From IMG/VR virus record IMGVR_UViG_3300031578_000066, positions 1-47,915 of that record: a stretch of DNA of 47,915 nt. One strand, written 5' to 3'. This DNA comes from a virus. Positions 23,104 through 31,299 of the stretch are shown piece after piece. Within the stretch, counting starts at the first letter, position 1, and each line of letters starts with the position of its first letter. The position numbers were made by a program, and so were the translations under genes. Below the pieces are notes generated by a model. That model had not been told where the DNA came from, made no database searches, and was given only the letters and a program-made list of their open reading frames with translations.

Positions 23104-23808
23104 CTATTTTTGAATTGTTTTATAATTTTTAACGTAATATTTTAAATAGCCATAATATGCTAAGAATTTTTCTTTAGCCGACATTTTAGGTAAATCTAGT
23201 TGAAATTCAAATCTAAAATTATAGAATAATTGAAAATAAAATGGAAGATGTTTTAAAATAATATTTCTTGCCATTTCATTAGCAGTTTTTTCACTACGGT
23301 CGTTATTTAATTTAATCGCAAAATGATGTCCGAGTTCATGAAAATGTGTTGAATAATAATTCGCTAATCCATATTTCATTAATTGCTCTTTAGCTAATAA
23401 TATGTGGGGATATTGATACCTCTTCTTATTAATTGGTTTGGTGCCGACCATTAAACATATTTTATCAATCGGCATACCATATCTTTTTTCAAAATTTTCA
23501 ATTTCCACCAACAATTCATCAATTCTTTTTTGATTTTCAGTTGGCATATGAACATATAATCCAACAGCAAATTCATTTGGATTAGTTTCGTTAGCGTTCA
23601 TCTCATCATAGTCCACATTAAATATATTGATATTCTCATTGTTACTAATTATTTGCAACACATGTTCGACATAATTAATTAAAACTGGATGTTTTTTAAA
23701 ATCAAATTTCAAAAAATATAATGTTAATGATATATCCCATAAGAAGTATGCTATAACAACAATACTCACAGATATTAATACTAAAAGGATTATTTGAAAT
23801 ATGTTCAT
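23104..23808 (-). CDS. Membrane-anchored zinc metallopeptidase
   Basis: One N-terminal membrane helix (residues about 3-23) precedes a domain with the zinc motif HELGHH (in STHFHELGHHFAIKLN, residue about 166) and further conserved-looking segments. The anchor implies action at the membrane. The substrate is unknown. It could process host envelope proteins or a phage product. Confidence 0.8.
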   Translation of the reverse strand: MNIFQIILLVLISVSIVVIAYFLWDISLTLYFLKFDFKKHPVLINYVEHVLQIISNNENINIFNVDYDEMNANETNPNEFAVGLYVHMPTENQKRIDELLVEIENFEKRYGMPIDKICLMVGTKPINKKRYQYPHILLAKEQLMKYGLANYYSTHFHELGHHFAIKLNNDRSEKTANEMARNIILKHLPFYFQLFYNFRFEFQLDLPKMSAKEKFLAYYGYLKYYVKNYKTIQK

Positions 23809-23809
23809 G

Positions 23810-24148
23810 TCATTTCATTTTAGCAAAGTAAATTTTTTCTGGAAATTCATTCATCACAAATTTAGTTACATCACATAACCATACCTTTAAATTCATGAAA
23901 TAGTTATTATATGTATCGATTTTATAATTAGCACCATTAAACCAAGTTTTATTTAAAAATCCCAAACAATTGGCGTTTTCAAACATTTCTGTTGATACAA
24001 GTAATTTAACGTTGGCTTTGCCTTCGCTGATATAATCAAGTAATGTATCAGCACCATCAACCATTTGCAATGATGATTTACGCCCAGTCCATTCAGGCAA
24101 GTCAATATACCATTTCTTTTTTTCTTTAACAAAATTCAGAATCATCAT
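23810..24148 (-). CDS. Conserved hypothetical (DUF6717-like), 112 aa
   Basis: KKKWYIDLPEWTGRKSSLQM followed by GADTLLDYI recalls the small family annotated as DUF6717, found in phages and bacteria. I am moderately sure of the name. The function is unknown. Confidence 0.6.
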   Translation of the reverse strand: MMILNFVKEKKKWYIDLPEWTGRKSSLQMVDGADTLLDYISEGKANVKLLVSTEMFENANCLGFLNKTWFNGANYKIDTYNNYFMNLKVWLCDVTKFVMNEFPEKIYFAKMK

Positions 24149-24163
24149 AAATATTTTATGAGT

Positions 24164-24190
24164 ATTACGTAGAAAATGTTTTTGTGTTAC
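24164..24190 (-). promoter_or_regulatory. Element promoter motif copy
   Basis: GTAACA (24190-24185 on the minus strand), 11 nt, then TCTACGTAAT (24173-24164). It ends 15 nt before the ATG at 24148. Confidence 0.55.
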
Positions 24191-24672
24191 AATTTAGTAA
24201 TTGTTTTTCCATTGTAAACAACCACCATTGATGGAAAAGGTGCTGCAGTTAATTTATATTTCTTCTGTGCTAATCGGTATTCTTCTTCAAGTAGTTTGTT
24301 TTTAAATTTTAATCTACCTTCAAGAAATCTCACTTCGGCTTTGTTCTTAACGTATTTATGAAACCATTGAGTATCAGTTCTTGATGGAACCAACATAACA
24401 ATTACTATGTTATTTTTTACACTTTCTTCATAGCATTTCCTCAGCCATTTAATTATCTCACGACCATAAGGCGGATTCACAAACACTGTTTCATCTTTCC
24501 AATCCTTTGATAAGCCATCGGTTTTAATTGTATAATACTTGTCACATAAGTGATTTTCATCTGTTGCACAGGGATCAAGAGTGAAATTAAATTCTGAGTT
24601 TAATTCGTTATAAAACTCAATAGGTGTTTCCCATTCATTGGAAACCGAGCTAAACATTAATTCTGTATTCAT
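24187..24672 (-). CDS. Phage Dam-type DNA N6-adenine methyltransferase
   Basis: EWETPIEFYNEL and FTLDPCATDENH at the N-terminus and the catalytic FVNPPYGREIIKWL (residue about 69) are the signature of the phage Dam family. The enzyme would methylate adenine in DNA, probably protecting the element from host restriction. At 161 aa it is of normal length. Confidence 0.92.
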   Translation of the reverse strand: MNTELMFSSVSNEWETPIEFYNELNSEFNFTLDPCATDENHLCDKYYTIKTDGLSKDWKDETVFVNPPYGREIIKWLRKCYEESVKNNIVIVMLVPSRTDTQWFHKYVKNKAEVRFLEGRLKFKNKLLEEEYRLAQKKYKLTAAPFPSMVVVYNGKTITKL

Positions 24673-24675
24673 AAC

Positions 24676-24840
24676 TTATTTTCTTTTAAATAAATTCAGA
24701 AACCATTCCAAAACGGGCATTGAACCAGTTTCAAGTGTGTGATTATCATACAATTCACAATCGACACATTCTTTTAATTTTGTCATTCCCGCTGTGTCAA
24801 TATATTTGCAATCACATTTGTATTTGTAAGGACATTTCAT
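24676..24840 (-). CDS. Small Cys-rich protein, 54 aa
   Basis: ATG at 24840, TAA at 24676-24678. CPYKYKCDC and CVDC give five Cys that could bind zinc. It lies 3 nt upstream of the methyltransferase gene's start. Confidence 0.6.
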   Translation of the reverse strand: MKCPYKYKCDCKYIDTAGMTKLKECVDCELYDNHTLETGSMPVLEWFLNLFKRK

Positions 24841-24855
24841 ATTAATTAATTTTAA

Positions 24856-25158
24856 TTATTTCCAATCAGCATAATCATTATTAAATTCATCATCATAATC
24901 AGGATCAGGATGAGCAATATTATCACCATAAATCTTTTTCCATTCAGATTGATTTTCCATCATGTATTTCCAATTATAATAATGATTGGGTCTTTCAGCA
25001 ATTCCAACCATAATATAATTATAATGATCAACACTAAGATTATTGTTCACTTTAACATTATTTATTGTTGCCAATCCTCCAGCAAAATCATCAGCGCCAT
25101 GATAAACATACATGGCAGATGGTACATAAATTTTTTGATTAATTTCGGGTTTTTCCAT
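24856..25158 (-). CDS. Conserved phage-type hypothetical, 100 aa
   Basis: It begins with a beta-rich segment (KIYVPSAMYVYHGADDFAGG) and ends with an acidic tail (DPDYDDEFNNDYADW). The pattern suggests a small phage protein of unknown role. Confidence 0.65.
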   Translation of the reverse strand: MEKPEINQKIYVPSAMYVYHGADDFAGGLATINNVKVNNNLSVDHYNYIMVGIAERPNHYYNWKYMMENQSEWKKIYGDNIAHPDPDYDDEFNNDYADWK

Positions 25159-25200
25159 CTTAAATTATTTTATGTGTAAAATAATTGCAAACATTATAAT

Positions 25201-25536
25201 TTAATACAAATCTTCGCTATATAATTTATTGCCGCTAAAGTTTAATTTATCAATTTGACCACAAGCTAATGCAATTTTTGCACCTTCTTCTCTATCAACA
25301 AATCTGTTTTTATTTGTTAAAAATCCCTGTACTTCTTCACCGGCTTCATGTTGATATTTTCCAGTTATTGCAACCATTTGATATAAGCAATGCGGATGTC
25401 TGTGTCCACAAAACACAATTCCAGTCTCACAATTTTGCGGACGCAGTAAACTACTGGGAATGTCATTATTAACTAATGGTAATTCTTTATACCAAATTGC
25501 TGCACAGAGTATTTGCTCGATTAGATTTTCTTTCAT
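25201..25536 (-). CDS. Conserved phage-type hypothetical, 111 aa
   Basis: CGHRHPHCLYQMV followed by QGFLTNKNRFVDREEGAKIA resembles a small protein family that I have seen in many large phages, without known function. The Cys and His cluster could bind a metal. It overlaps the HNH-ligase start region by 4 nt. Confidence 0.7.
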   Translation of the reverse strand: MKENLIEQILCAAIWYKELPLVNNDIPSSLLRPQNCETGIVFCGHRHPHCLYQMVAITGKYQHEAGEEVQGFLTNKNRFVDREEGAKIALACGQIDKLNFSGNKLYSEDLY

Positions 25537-26570
25537 AATAACTCATTTTTTATTATTTTTTGTGTACTCCAATGACCATGATTATTTTGTACATGATTCT
25601 TTCGTACATATTTACCACAAACATTACGGAACTCGCTATAATGATATTCCCGTGATAATCTAACCACATAGCCTTCAATAGTATCTGGATTAGTTTCCAT
25701 ACGGTTGTTAAGTTCATTAATGACATTCATGTCCCAAATACCTTTATATAATATTGGTACAAGTGTTAGCCCAAGTAATTCTGCCCATTCCTCAGTTTCG
25801 TTCCATGACAAACAACAATTCTTATCATCCCAAATACTGAACATATAAAAATATGTGCTAAGGGCATTACCTTTTTCAATTGTATAATGAATGGCATGTT
25901 TCGCATATATATTTTCACCGCATACTCTCCATTCATCAGGAATATTATACCCATGTTGTGCCCATAGATTCTTCATCCAACTACGTGATGGATGGCTACT
26001 ACTTTCAATTGAACGTGCGTGTTCATAATCTCTATACCACGTAGTATTTTCACCATCAAGTTTTTCGGTTATAATAACTTCTTGGCCATCAAAAATTTTT
26101 GTGTCTGTCATCATTCTATCATCACGATTCATGCCCGGAGACCAAGGTAAATGATATGTACGAGGATACTTAATTCTATCAGTAAATAAATGTAGTACAT
26201 TTGTTAATATTTTCTGTACTGACGCATCATCAAATAGTTCGCCTTTAATTCTCGTATCATTTTTTAATATTTCATTACCCCATTTATCATATTCAGCATC
26301 AAAATAAAAATGATCAGGATATATTATATTGGTAATACCAGCTGCTTTTCTAATCTCATCACATGTTAATATTGTTTGTTCAGCTAAAATATGATGATCT
26401 GAACATAAGCTTGCGCCATTATCAATAAAATAACCTTGACTTTCACCCCATAAACGCCTTTCAATTATATGATGAGCATCCATTGCTGGCTTAGAACATA
26501 TTACACATTTATGTCCGTCTCTTTTAAAAACAGATTCTCTAAAAGTATTTCTATCTAATGCAATATTCAT
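25533..26570 (-). CDS. HNH domain fused to RNA ligase
   Basis: Residues 1-60 hold an HNH-like zinc finger (FKRDGHKCVICSKPAMDAHH, CSDHH). Residues about 140-330 hold a nucleotidyltransferase of the RNA ligase type, with the lysine motif TEKLDGENTTWY (residue about 165), EGYVVRLS (motif IV) and KYVRKN (motif V). The combination suggests that one protein both cuts and seals, or that the HNH part is a nucleic-acid-binding finger. The element promoter motif lies upstream. Confidence 0.88.
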   Translation of the reverse strand: MNIALDRNTFRESVFKRDGHKCVICSKPAMDAHHIIERRLWGESQGYFIDNGASLCSDHHILAEQTILTCDEIRKAAGITNIIYPDHFYFDAEYDKWGNEILKNDTRIKGELFDDASVQKILTNVLHLFTDRIKYPRTYHLPWSPGMNRDDRMMTDTKIFDGQEVIITEKLDGENTTWYRDYEHARSIESSSHPSRSWMKNLWAQHGYNIPDEWRVCGENIYAKHAIHYTIEKGNALSTYFYMFSIWDDKNCCLSWNETEEWAELLGLTLVPILYKGIWDMNVINELNNRMETNPDTIEGYVVRLSREYHYSEFRNVCGKYVRKNHVQNNHGHWSTQKIIKNELL

Positions 26571-26587
26571 TATCTTTTTTTTTCAAT

Positions 26588-26614
26588 TATACGTAAAATT
26601 TTCATAAATGTTAT
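26588..26614 (-). promoter_or_regulatory. Element promoter motif copy
   Basis: ATAACA (26614-26609 on the minus strand), 11 nt, TTTACGTATA (26597-26588). It ends 17 nt before the HNH-ligase ATG. Confidence 0.6.
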
Positions 26615-26620
26615 TAATGA

Positions 26621-27058
26621 CTATTTATTAAACCAAATTATTGTATCAAAGTCATTGCGAATTGAATTATGCTTAACATCAGAAGGATAAATTGTAATAT
26701 TAGATATCTTGCCATCTTTAACATAATCACCGCTACCATCATAATCAATAAACCCACCAGACTTAACACGATCAATAAAATCTGATAGCGGCATCACGTC
26801 ACCATAATCAGGTAATTCCGATAATTCATATGGCATTATCATGCGTTTTTCTCTATTTAATTCGTTTCGAATATTCCATACTTCGTTCATATATGCTTTA
26901 AAGTCATTCCATGATTTAAAAACATCAAAATTTTCTTGTTCGAACTTGTCGAGTTTTTTATATTCGGCAAGTTTTTTTTTATCCCATTTTTTGATTTTAT
27001 TGTCAATAACTGCATTAATTATTTTGAGTTTAATCTCAATTTCTTCGAGTCTATTCAT
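26621..27058 (-). CDS. Protein of unknown function, 145 aa
   Basis: The N-terminal about 75 residues form a charged helical, probably coiled-coil region. The C-terminal part contains VKSGGFIDYDGSGDYVKDG, a small-loop segment. It is encoded just downstream of a single-helix membrane protein. Confidence 0.6.
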   Translation of the reverse strand: MNRLEEIEIKLKIINAVIDNKIKKWDKKKLAEYKKLDKFEQENFDVFKSWNDFKAYMNEVWNIRNELNREKRMIMPYELSELPDYGDVMPLSDFIDRVKSGGFIDYDGSGDYVKDGKISNITIYPSDVKHNSIRNDFDTIIWFNK

Positions 27059-27065
27059 TATATTT

Positions 27066-27320
27066 TTATTTACTTAATCCATGAATAATAAAAAATACAA
27101 CCACAATTAATACTGCCATCCAATTAAAATTAGGTGGTTCGGGTGTGTTGGGATATTCATCATCTAAATCTGGATATTCATACGGAATGTATTCATCAGT
27201 TCTGGATGAATGACTGGCTCGACTTTTCTCAATGGCATCAATATCGTCAGTACTAAAAACACGCATGCCATTACGTTCGTAACATATTCTTCCCTCATAA
27301 TCAGTTTTATTCCAACTCAT
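27066..27320 (-). CDS. Tail-anchored membrane protein, 84 aa
   Basis: An acidic Pro-rich soluble part (YEYPDLDDEYPNTPEPPN) is followed by a C-terminal membrane helix (about residues 66-82). It overlaps the upstream gene by 4 nt. Confidence 0.6.
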   Translation of the reverse strand: MSWNKTDYEGRICYERNGMRVFSTDDIDAIEKSRASHSSRTDEYIPYEYPDLDDEYPNTPEPPNFNWMAVLIVVVFFIIHGLSK

Positions 27321-27748
27321 AATATTCCAATATTAACATTTTCACCGTTCTTTTTGAAAGTATTTATGATTTCTTCAATTTCATCAGCATCAAATAATTT
27401 GATTTTGGTTATGTCCATTCCCCATTCAAAATTTCCCCACTCATTATTTCCGTAAAAATAAACACCATTAATGCCACTAAAAACAAAAAATTTCTTTTTA
27501 TTAACACATGCCGGAATGATATCCCAACTTCGAGGAAACATAAATACAATCTCATTAGCTATTGTAGTTGTTGATGTCTTACTTGGGTAAATTGGTGATT
27601 TTAACATACACCGATTATTCTTTATCTCCAAGAGATTATATCCTTTTGCCGTTACTTTTATTAACTTAACAAGTTTTTTGCGCAGATAATATTCATTACC
27701 TAAAATAAGCACAACATTTTTAAATCCACCAATATAATTGTATTTCAT
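27317..27748 (-). CDS. Protein of unknown function, 143 aa
   Basis: Beta-rich, with FFVFSGINGVYFYGNNEWGN in the second half and an acidic helix at the end. It lies in a closely packed operon and no family is recognised. Confidence 0.6.
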   Translation of the reverse strand: MKYNYIGGFKNVVLILGNEYYLRKKLVKLIKVTAKGYNLLEIKNNRCMLKSPIYPSKTSTTTIANEIVFMFPRSWDIIPACVNKKKFFVFSGINGVYFYGNNEWGNFEWGMDITKIKLFDADEIEEIINTFKKNGENVNIGIL

Positions 27749-27750
27749 AA

Positions 27751-27948
27751 TTAATTTAATTCTTGAGTTTCTTTACCATCGCAATTATCGCCACGAGCAA
27801 CAATCGTTTCCATTGCCACACGTGAATCCAAATACTTTTTCATTTCCGTATTTTTTACACATTCAAATCCGCTACCGCCAATAACAAGATAGCGACAACA
27901 TTCATTCCCCTGTCCGATCTTACAGACATTTTTCACGTGTTCATTCAT
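27751..27948 (-). CDS. Small Cys-containing protein, 65 aa
   Basis: The ATG at 27948 overlaps the deformylase stop (ATGA), which decides the start. It contains CCRY and single Cys residues and a short Gly-rich turn. Unknown function. Confidence 0.6.
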   Translation of the reverse strand: MNEHVKNVCKIGQGNECCRYLVIGGSGFECVKNTEMKKYLDSRVAMETIVARGDNCDGKETQELN

Positions 27949-28505
27949 AGCAATAACAAACAACAGTGTTTATATTTCTTTCCTGAACCACATGGGCACT
28001 TATCATTACATTGAATAGTAATTGGAGTTGGCAATTGATATGGCGGGTCTTGAATATCTTCCTCAACACCATTAAGATGATTGATTTCATGCTGCCAAAT
28101 CTGTCCTTCAAATCCTCCGTATATTTCGTTTTGATGATAGTTACCATCCATGTCGTAATAACTAACTTCAACAGCACGACTACGCTTGGCGATAACTAAT
28201 TTATGATTCCAAGTCAAACAACCTTCAACCTTTGTTTCAATCATGCCAAGATATTTGGTGATTTCTGGATTGATAATTAATTTCCACGTACCGGCCTTTA
28301 TTGCAAAAACTCTCATTGCAAACCTCTCATCATTTAAGCTCGTTTGATTAGCAGCCAGACCCACCGCACTTTGTTTAGTACTGGCATAATCTAAATATGC
28401 AGTTAATACTTCACGATTCTTTTCTATATATGTTCTATCATCACAGTCAATCATTTCGACTTTCGGAGTCTGTTCGTTAGGTATTATATCAAAATTATAT
28501 TCCAT
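27945..28505 (-). CDS. def: Peptide deformylase with C-terminal SEC-C zinc motif
   Basis: All three deformylase motifs are visible: AVGLAANQ (residue about 47), VEGCLTW (about 93) and QHEINHLNG (about 137). The enzyme removes the N-formyl group from nascent proteins. The C-terminus adds CPCGSGKKYKHCC, a SEC-C zinc finger known from SecA, which may bring the enzyme to ribosomes. The fusion is unusual. Host targeting by phage deformylases is known, the SEC-C role here is an inference. Confidence 0.93.
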   Translation of the reverse strand: MEYNFDIIPNEQTPKVEMIDCDDRTYIEKNREVLTAYLDYASTKQSAVGLAANQTSLNDERFAMRVFAIKAGTWKLIINPEITKYLGMIETKVEGCLTWNHKLVIAKRSRAVEVSYYDMDGNYHQNEIYGGFEGQIWQHEINHLNGVEEDIQDPPYQLPTPITIQCNDKCPCGSGKKYKHCCLLLL

Positions 28506-28510
28506 AGCAA

Positions 28511-28828
28511 TTAATATGAATTATAAAAACGTAATTTGGTTACACCTTTGGGTAATGCCAGTAAATCCACATCGAATCCTGCTGTCATATCACCATTATA
28601 TTTAAGATAATGAACGCCTTCAATTAATTCTACCTCAAGTTTTTCTTCAAGTAATCTAAGATAACCAAATTCAGAATTAAAATACTTTGCGGTTTGTTTG
28701 GGTAAATCCACTTCAGCTTCTAAACAAGCCAATAATACCTTTTTGTGCCGTTGATACTCAGTATCAACATCTGGAATAAATCCTTTAATATGTGTTGACA
28801 TTCCCATAATTACTTTTTTTAATTTCAT
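28511..28828 (-). CDS. Conserved phage-type hypothetical, 105 aa
   Basis: STHIKGFIPDVDTEYQRHKK and the later AGFDVDLLALPKGVTKLRF look like a conserved small phage protein. Internal ATGs at 28807 and 28801 are equally possible starts. The element promoter motif is immediately upstream. Confidence 0.65.
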   Translation of the reverse strand: MKLKKVIMGMSTHIKGFIPDVDTEYQRHKKVLLACLEAEVDLPKQTAKYFNSEFGYLRLLEEKLEVELIEGVHYLKYNGDMTAGFDVDLLALPKGVTKLRFYNSY

Positions 28829-28840
28829 TTAGTGAATAAA

Positions 28841-28867
28841 GATACGTAAAATTTTTATAAATGTTAC
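28841..28867 (-). promoter_or_regulatory. Element promoter motif copy
   Basis: GTAACA (28867-28862 on the minus strand), 11 nt, TTTACGTATC (28850-28841). It ends 12 nt before the ATG at 28828. Confidence 0.6.
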
Positions 28868-28953
28868 AAATACCGAAAATAATACATTTCATACAGGCAT
28901 AATTAAGACATACTGCATTCATAAATGTTTTTAATAAATTACTTTTCAATATT

Positions 28954-29076
28954 TTAGTGGTATTCAACAAGGATATTAACCACCTTTGAGTATTCGCTCA
29001 AGATGATTGATAGTTCATCCCGTTTCTTTGCTGTACAGAATTTCAGACTACATTTGGTTGAGCGGATTAGTTTCAT
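28954..29076 (-). pseudogene. IS607-type tnpB remnant (first 40 codons)
   Basis: MKLIRSTKCSLKF is identical to the start of tnpB at 13323-14465, and the next about 27 residues remain similar (NEY/SEY, VNI). A stop follows at codon 41, and nothing else of the element is visible. It is the relic of another IS607-family insertion. Confidence 0.85.
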
Positions 29077-29082
29077 TGTTGT

Positions 29083-29307
29083 TTAATAAATGTTAAAAGC
29101 AAATTGTAATGATTTGGATAATAGTTTTTGCTCTACCCCAATTTCAGCAATAATAATTACATCTTCATTGTTTCGAAGTGTTTCATCAATTAAATCGCAT
29201 AGATCAACTTCACTAATGGCCATTTTTCTTGTTTCTAATTTTTCTTGAACATTTGGATAAAAATCTTCAAATGTAACATAAACAATATCTTTGTTAATTT
29301 TTTTCAT
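29083..29307 (-). CDS. Small protein, 74 aa, unknown
   Basis: An acidic alpha/beta protein (VDLCDLIDETLRNNEDVIII). It directly precedes the tnpB remnant on the minus strand, so its own C-terminus may have been altered by that insertion. Confidence 0.6.
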   Translation of the reverse strand: MKKINKDIVYVTFEDFYPNVQEKLETRKMAISEVDLCDLIDETLRNNEDVIIIAEIGVEQKLLSKSLQFAFNIY

Positions 29308-29340
29308 TTCTTTAAGTTTTAATTTAAATTATTTTTATTA

Positions 29341-29367
29341 AATACGATATTTTTATAATAAAATTAC
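29341..29367 (-). promoter_or_regulatory. Weak element promoter motif copy
   Basis: GTAATT (29367-29362), 11 nt, ATATCGTATT (29350-29341) on the minus strand. It keeps the spacing and the central CGTAT but has several changes. Confidence 0.35.
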
Positions 29368-29395
29368 AGAATTTTTATTTTTTTTTCATATGTTT

Positions 29396-29914
29396 TTATT
29401 TAAAAGATTTAAAATTCATTTCATCATCTACGTAACCAATAATATCATAAGATGAATCACAATCATATCCACCACTATAATGATCATATGATGTAATATA
29501 CGTAGTTTCAACAACCACATAATTGGTATGGGGAAAGACAAATTTTGCATGGTCTTCTTCGGTATTTGCTATGAAGTTTGATAGTATCGATTTAAAATCA
29601 ATATTTTTAAATAAGTCTTCAATGCCAGCCTGACTAATTTCTTCCAACAAATTAGCATCAACAGTCTTTAAATTAAAGAAAAGAAATTTTTTATTATCAC
29701 TTTCTTCTATCATGCCAGTATATTGATGAAAATATCTGGCGGGCATTATTTTATTATTACCATCATTATTGGTATTAATTGTAAATTCGGGCAAAAACTC
29801 AAATACTTCATCAGGGTCTCTATGCGAGTTTCTTAGGCGATAAATATAGTTATTGGATATTTCATATAATTCCACACCTAGTAGGGATTTATAAACTGAC
29901 TTACCTTCTTTCAT
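29396..29914 (-). CDS. Protein of unknown function, 172 aa
   Basis: The ATG at 29914 (MKEGKSVYKSLLGVEL) is used because the longer frame starts with TTG and overlaps the upstream gene. The protein ends with a Tyr/Asp/Gly-rich segment (SYDHYSGGYDCDSSYDIIGY). No family is recognised. Confidence 0.6.
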   Translation of the reverse strand: MKEGKSVYKSLLGVELYEISNNYIYRLRNSHRDPDEVFEFLPEFTINTNNDGNNKIMPARYFHQYTGMIEESDNKKFLFFNLKTVDANLLEEISQAGIEDLFKNIDFKSILSNFIANTEEDHAKFVFPHTNYVVVETTYITSYDHYSGGYDCDSSYDIIGYVDDEMNFKSFK

Positions 29915-29918
29915 AATA

Positions 29919-30221
29919 TTATTTATTTTCGTTGTGATATTTTTCAAAATCTCTTCTGAGTTGACTTACTTTGCTAAAGTCTTCTTGTAAGTACTTGACG
30001 ATTTTTTGAACATTGCCGATATATTCATATTCTTCACGTGATAATTCTCTGACAATTTCTTCACTATCAACAGGACCAACTTGATCATATCTACATATAT
30101 AGTGCTTATTATCAATTATTTTCAAATATTCATGTGATTTTAACGCATCATCTAATAATGCTTCAGCACATTTAACTCGTTCCACGTTAACTTCTGTGCG
30201 GAGATTCGCATATATTTTCAT
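29919..30221 (-). CDS. Helical protein, 100 aa, unknown
   Basis: Mostly charged helices, with a central beta-like segment (KHYICRYDQVGP). It is spaced 2 nt from the HD-domain gene upstream, consistent with one operon. Confidence 0.6.
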   Translation of the reverse strand: MKIYANLRTEVNVERVKCAEALLDDALKSHEYLKIIDNKHYICRYDQVGPVDSEEIVRELSREEYEYIGNVQKIVKYLQEDFSKVSQLRRDFEKYHNENK

Positions 30222-30223
30222 AA

Positions 30224-30775
30224 TTATTTAATTTGTTTCAAGAACCATTCATAACATTCTTGTGATTTATTACCTGTTTCATTATCGCAACGATAAAAGG
30301 TTGTGTAAAGACTGATAACATCTTCAAGATATAGTCCGGTAATTAATTGAAGCACACGCTTTTCTGCTTTGTCCCAATCATTTTTTCTATCGCCAACCGA
30401 CCAAGCATTATATGCTTCATCATGTAATTGAATTATTGTTAAGATATTCTCATCTTTTACATATTTTTCAGCAAATCTTCTAGCGATCATGCCATGATGG
30501 TTTTCACCAGACTTAGGTTTGGTCTGATCGACTTTGTGTTTAAATGTATCATGAAGCATTGCAATTAATCGCAATGAATTTCTATCTGCATCATTACAAT
30601 ATTTATCAACATTAGCCAGTACTTCTTTGACATGGTAAATTATTTCACCTTCTGGGTGTCCGGGTCTTGCCTTACCTCTCATTACTCCATCGATGAAGTC
30701 ATTGTCGTTAATAATTAATAACTCCAACGAATTTTCTGGCTGAATTATGTGTTTAATTAAAGATTCTTTTTCCAT
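30224..30775 (-). CDS. HD-domain phosphohydrolase
   Basis: The metal motif is visible as IAMLHDTFKHKVD (residue about 72), with a preceding His in IIYHVKEV and a following His pair in GENHHGMIAR. Such proteins hydrolyse phosphate esters of nucleotides or cyclic nucleotides. It lies 2 nt after the kinase-like gene, suggesting joint action on nucleotides or RNA ends. Confidence 0.85.
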   Translation of the reverse strand: MEKESLIKHIIQPENSLELLIINDNDFIDGVMRGKARPGHPEGEIIYHVKEVLANVDKYCNDADRNSLRLIAMLHDTFKHKVDQTKPKSGENHHGMIARRFAEKYVKDENILTIIQLHDEAYNAWSVGDRKNDWDKAEKRVLQLITGLYLEDVISLYTTFYRCDNETGNKSQECYEWFLKQIK

Positions 30776-30777
30776 GT

Positions 30778-31170
30778 TTATATTAATTTTATTTCAAAGC
30801 GTTTGCTCATTTTATCCAATGTAGCTTCTGGGACATTATGAACGTTCTTGCCATTATGTCTGTTCTCAATAACAACAGAAAATACTTTATAACCACATGT
30901 CTTAGCCAAATCCAGATATGGTTGAAGTTCCTTTTCAGTTGTCGAAGTATTTGCAATGACTACTGGTGATGTGTCAATCTGCATAAATCTTCTACACTTA
31001 CGTTGACACCATTCATGTGAAAGACTAACAGTTTCTGGCTTCCACTTGTATTGACCCTGATGTGTTACATAATCATCAGCACTGCAAATTGCTTTGGTGT
31101 TAAGTAGTTTAGCAAATGTAGTCTTACCACTTCCCGGTAATCCTCTTAATATGATCAGCATTTTTTCCAT
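30778..31170 (-). CDS. AAA_33-type P-loop kinase (polynucleotide-kinase-like)
   Basis: Walker A is GLPGSGKTT (residues about 10-18), followed by SADDYV and a lid region with NTSTTEKELQPYLDLA. The pattern is that of phage and eukaryotic predicted polynucleotide or nucleotide kinases. At 130 aa it lacks a phosphatase domain. With two RNA ligases in the window it could prepare 5' ends for sealing. Confidence 0.88.
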   Translation of the reverse strand: MEKMLIILRGLPGSGKTTFAKLLNTKAICSADDYVTHQGQYKWKPETVSLSHEWCQRKCRRFMQIDTSPVVIANTSTTEKELQPYLDLAKTCGYKVFSVVIENRHNGKNVHNVPEATLDKMSKRFEIKLI

Positions 31171-31178
31171 AATGTAAT

Positions 31179-31205
31179 TATACGTTAATTTTTTTAAATT
31201 GTTAC
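31179..31205 (-). promoter_or_regulatory. Element promoter motif copy
   Basis: GTAACA (31205-31200 on the minus strand), 11 nt, TTAACGTATA (31188-31179). It ends 8 nt before the kinase gene's ATG. Confidence 0.6.
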
Positions 31206-31210
31206 ATAAT

Positions 31211-31297
31211 CTAACTTAAAATAACTGAATTATTTTTAATTAATTCATCTAATTCTAATTTAAGTGGTTCTTTGTAAGAACTACTTCTGTCTTTCAT
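31211..31297 (-). CDS. Possible 28-aa peptide
   Basis: ATG at 31297 and TAG at 31211 enclose a short charged peptide (MKDRSSSYKEPLKLELDEL) in the gap after the helicase gene. The size makes it uncertain. Confidence 0.3.
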   Translation of the reverse strand: MKDRSSSYKEPLKLELDELIKNNSVILS

Positions 31298-31299
31298 GT

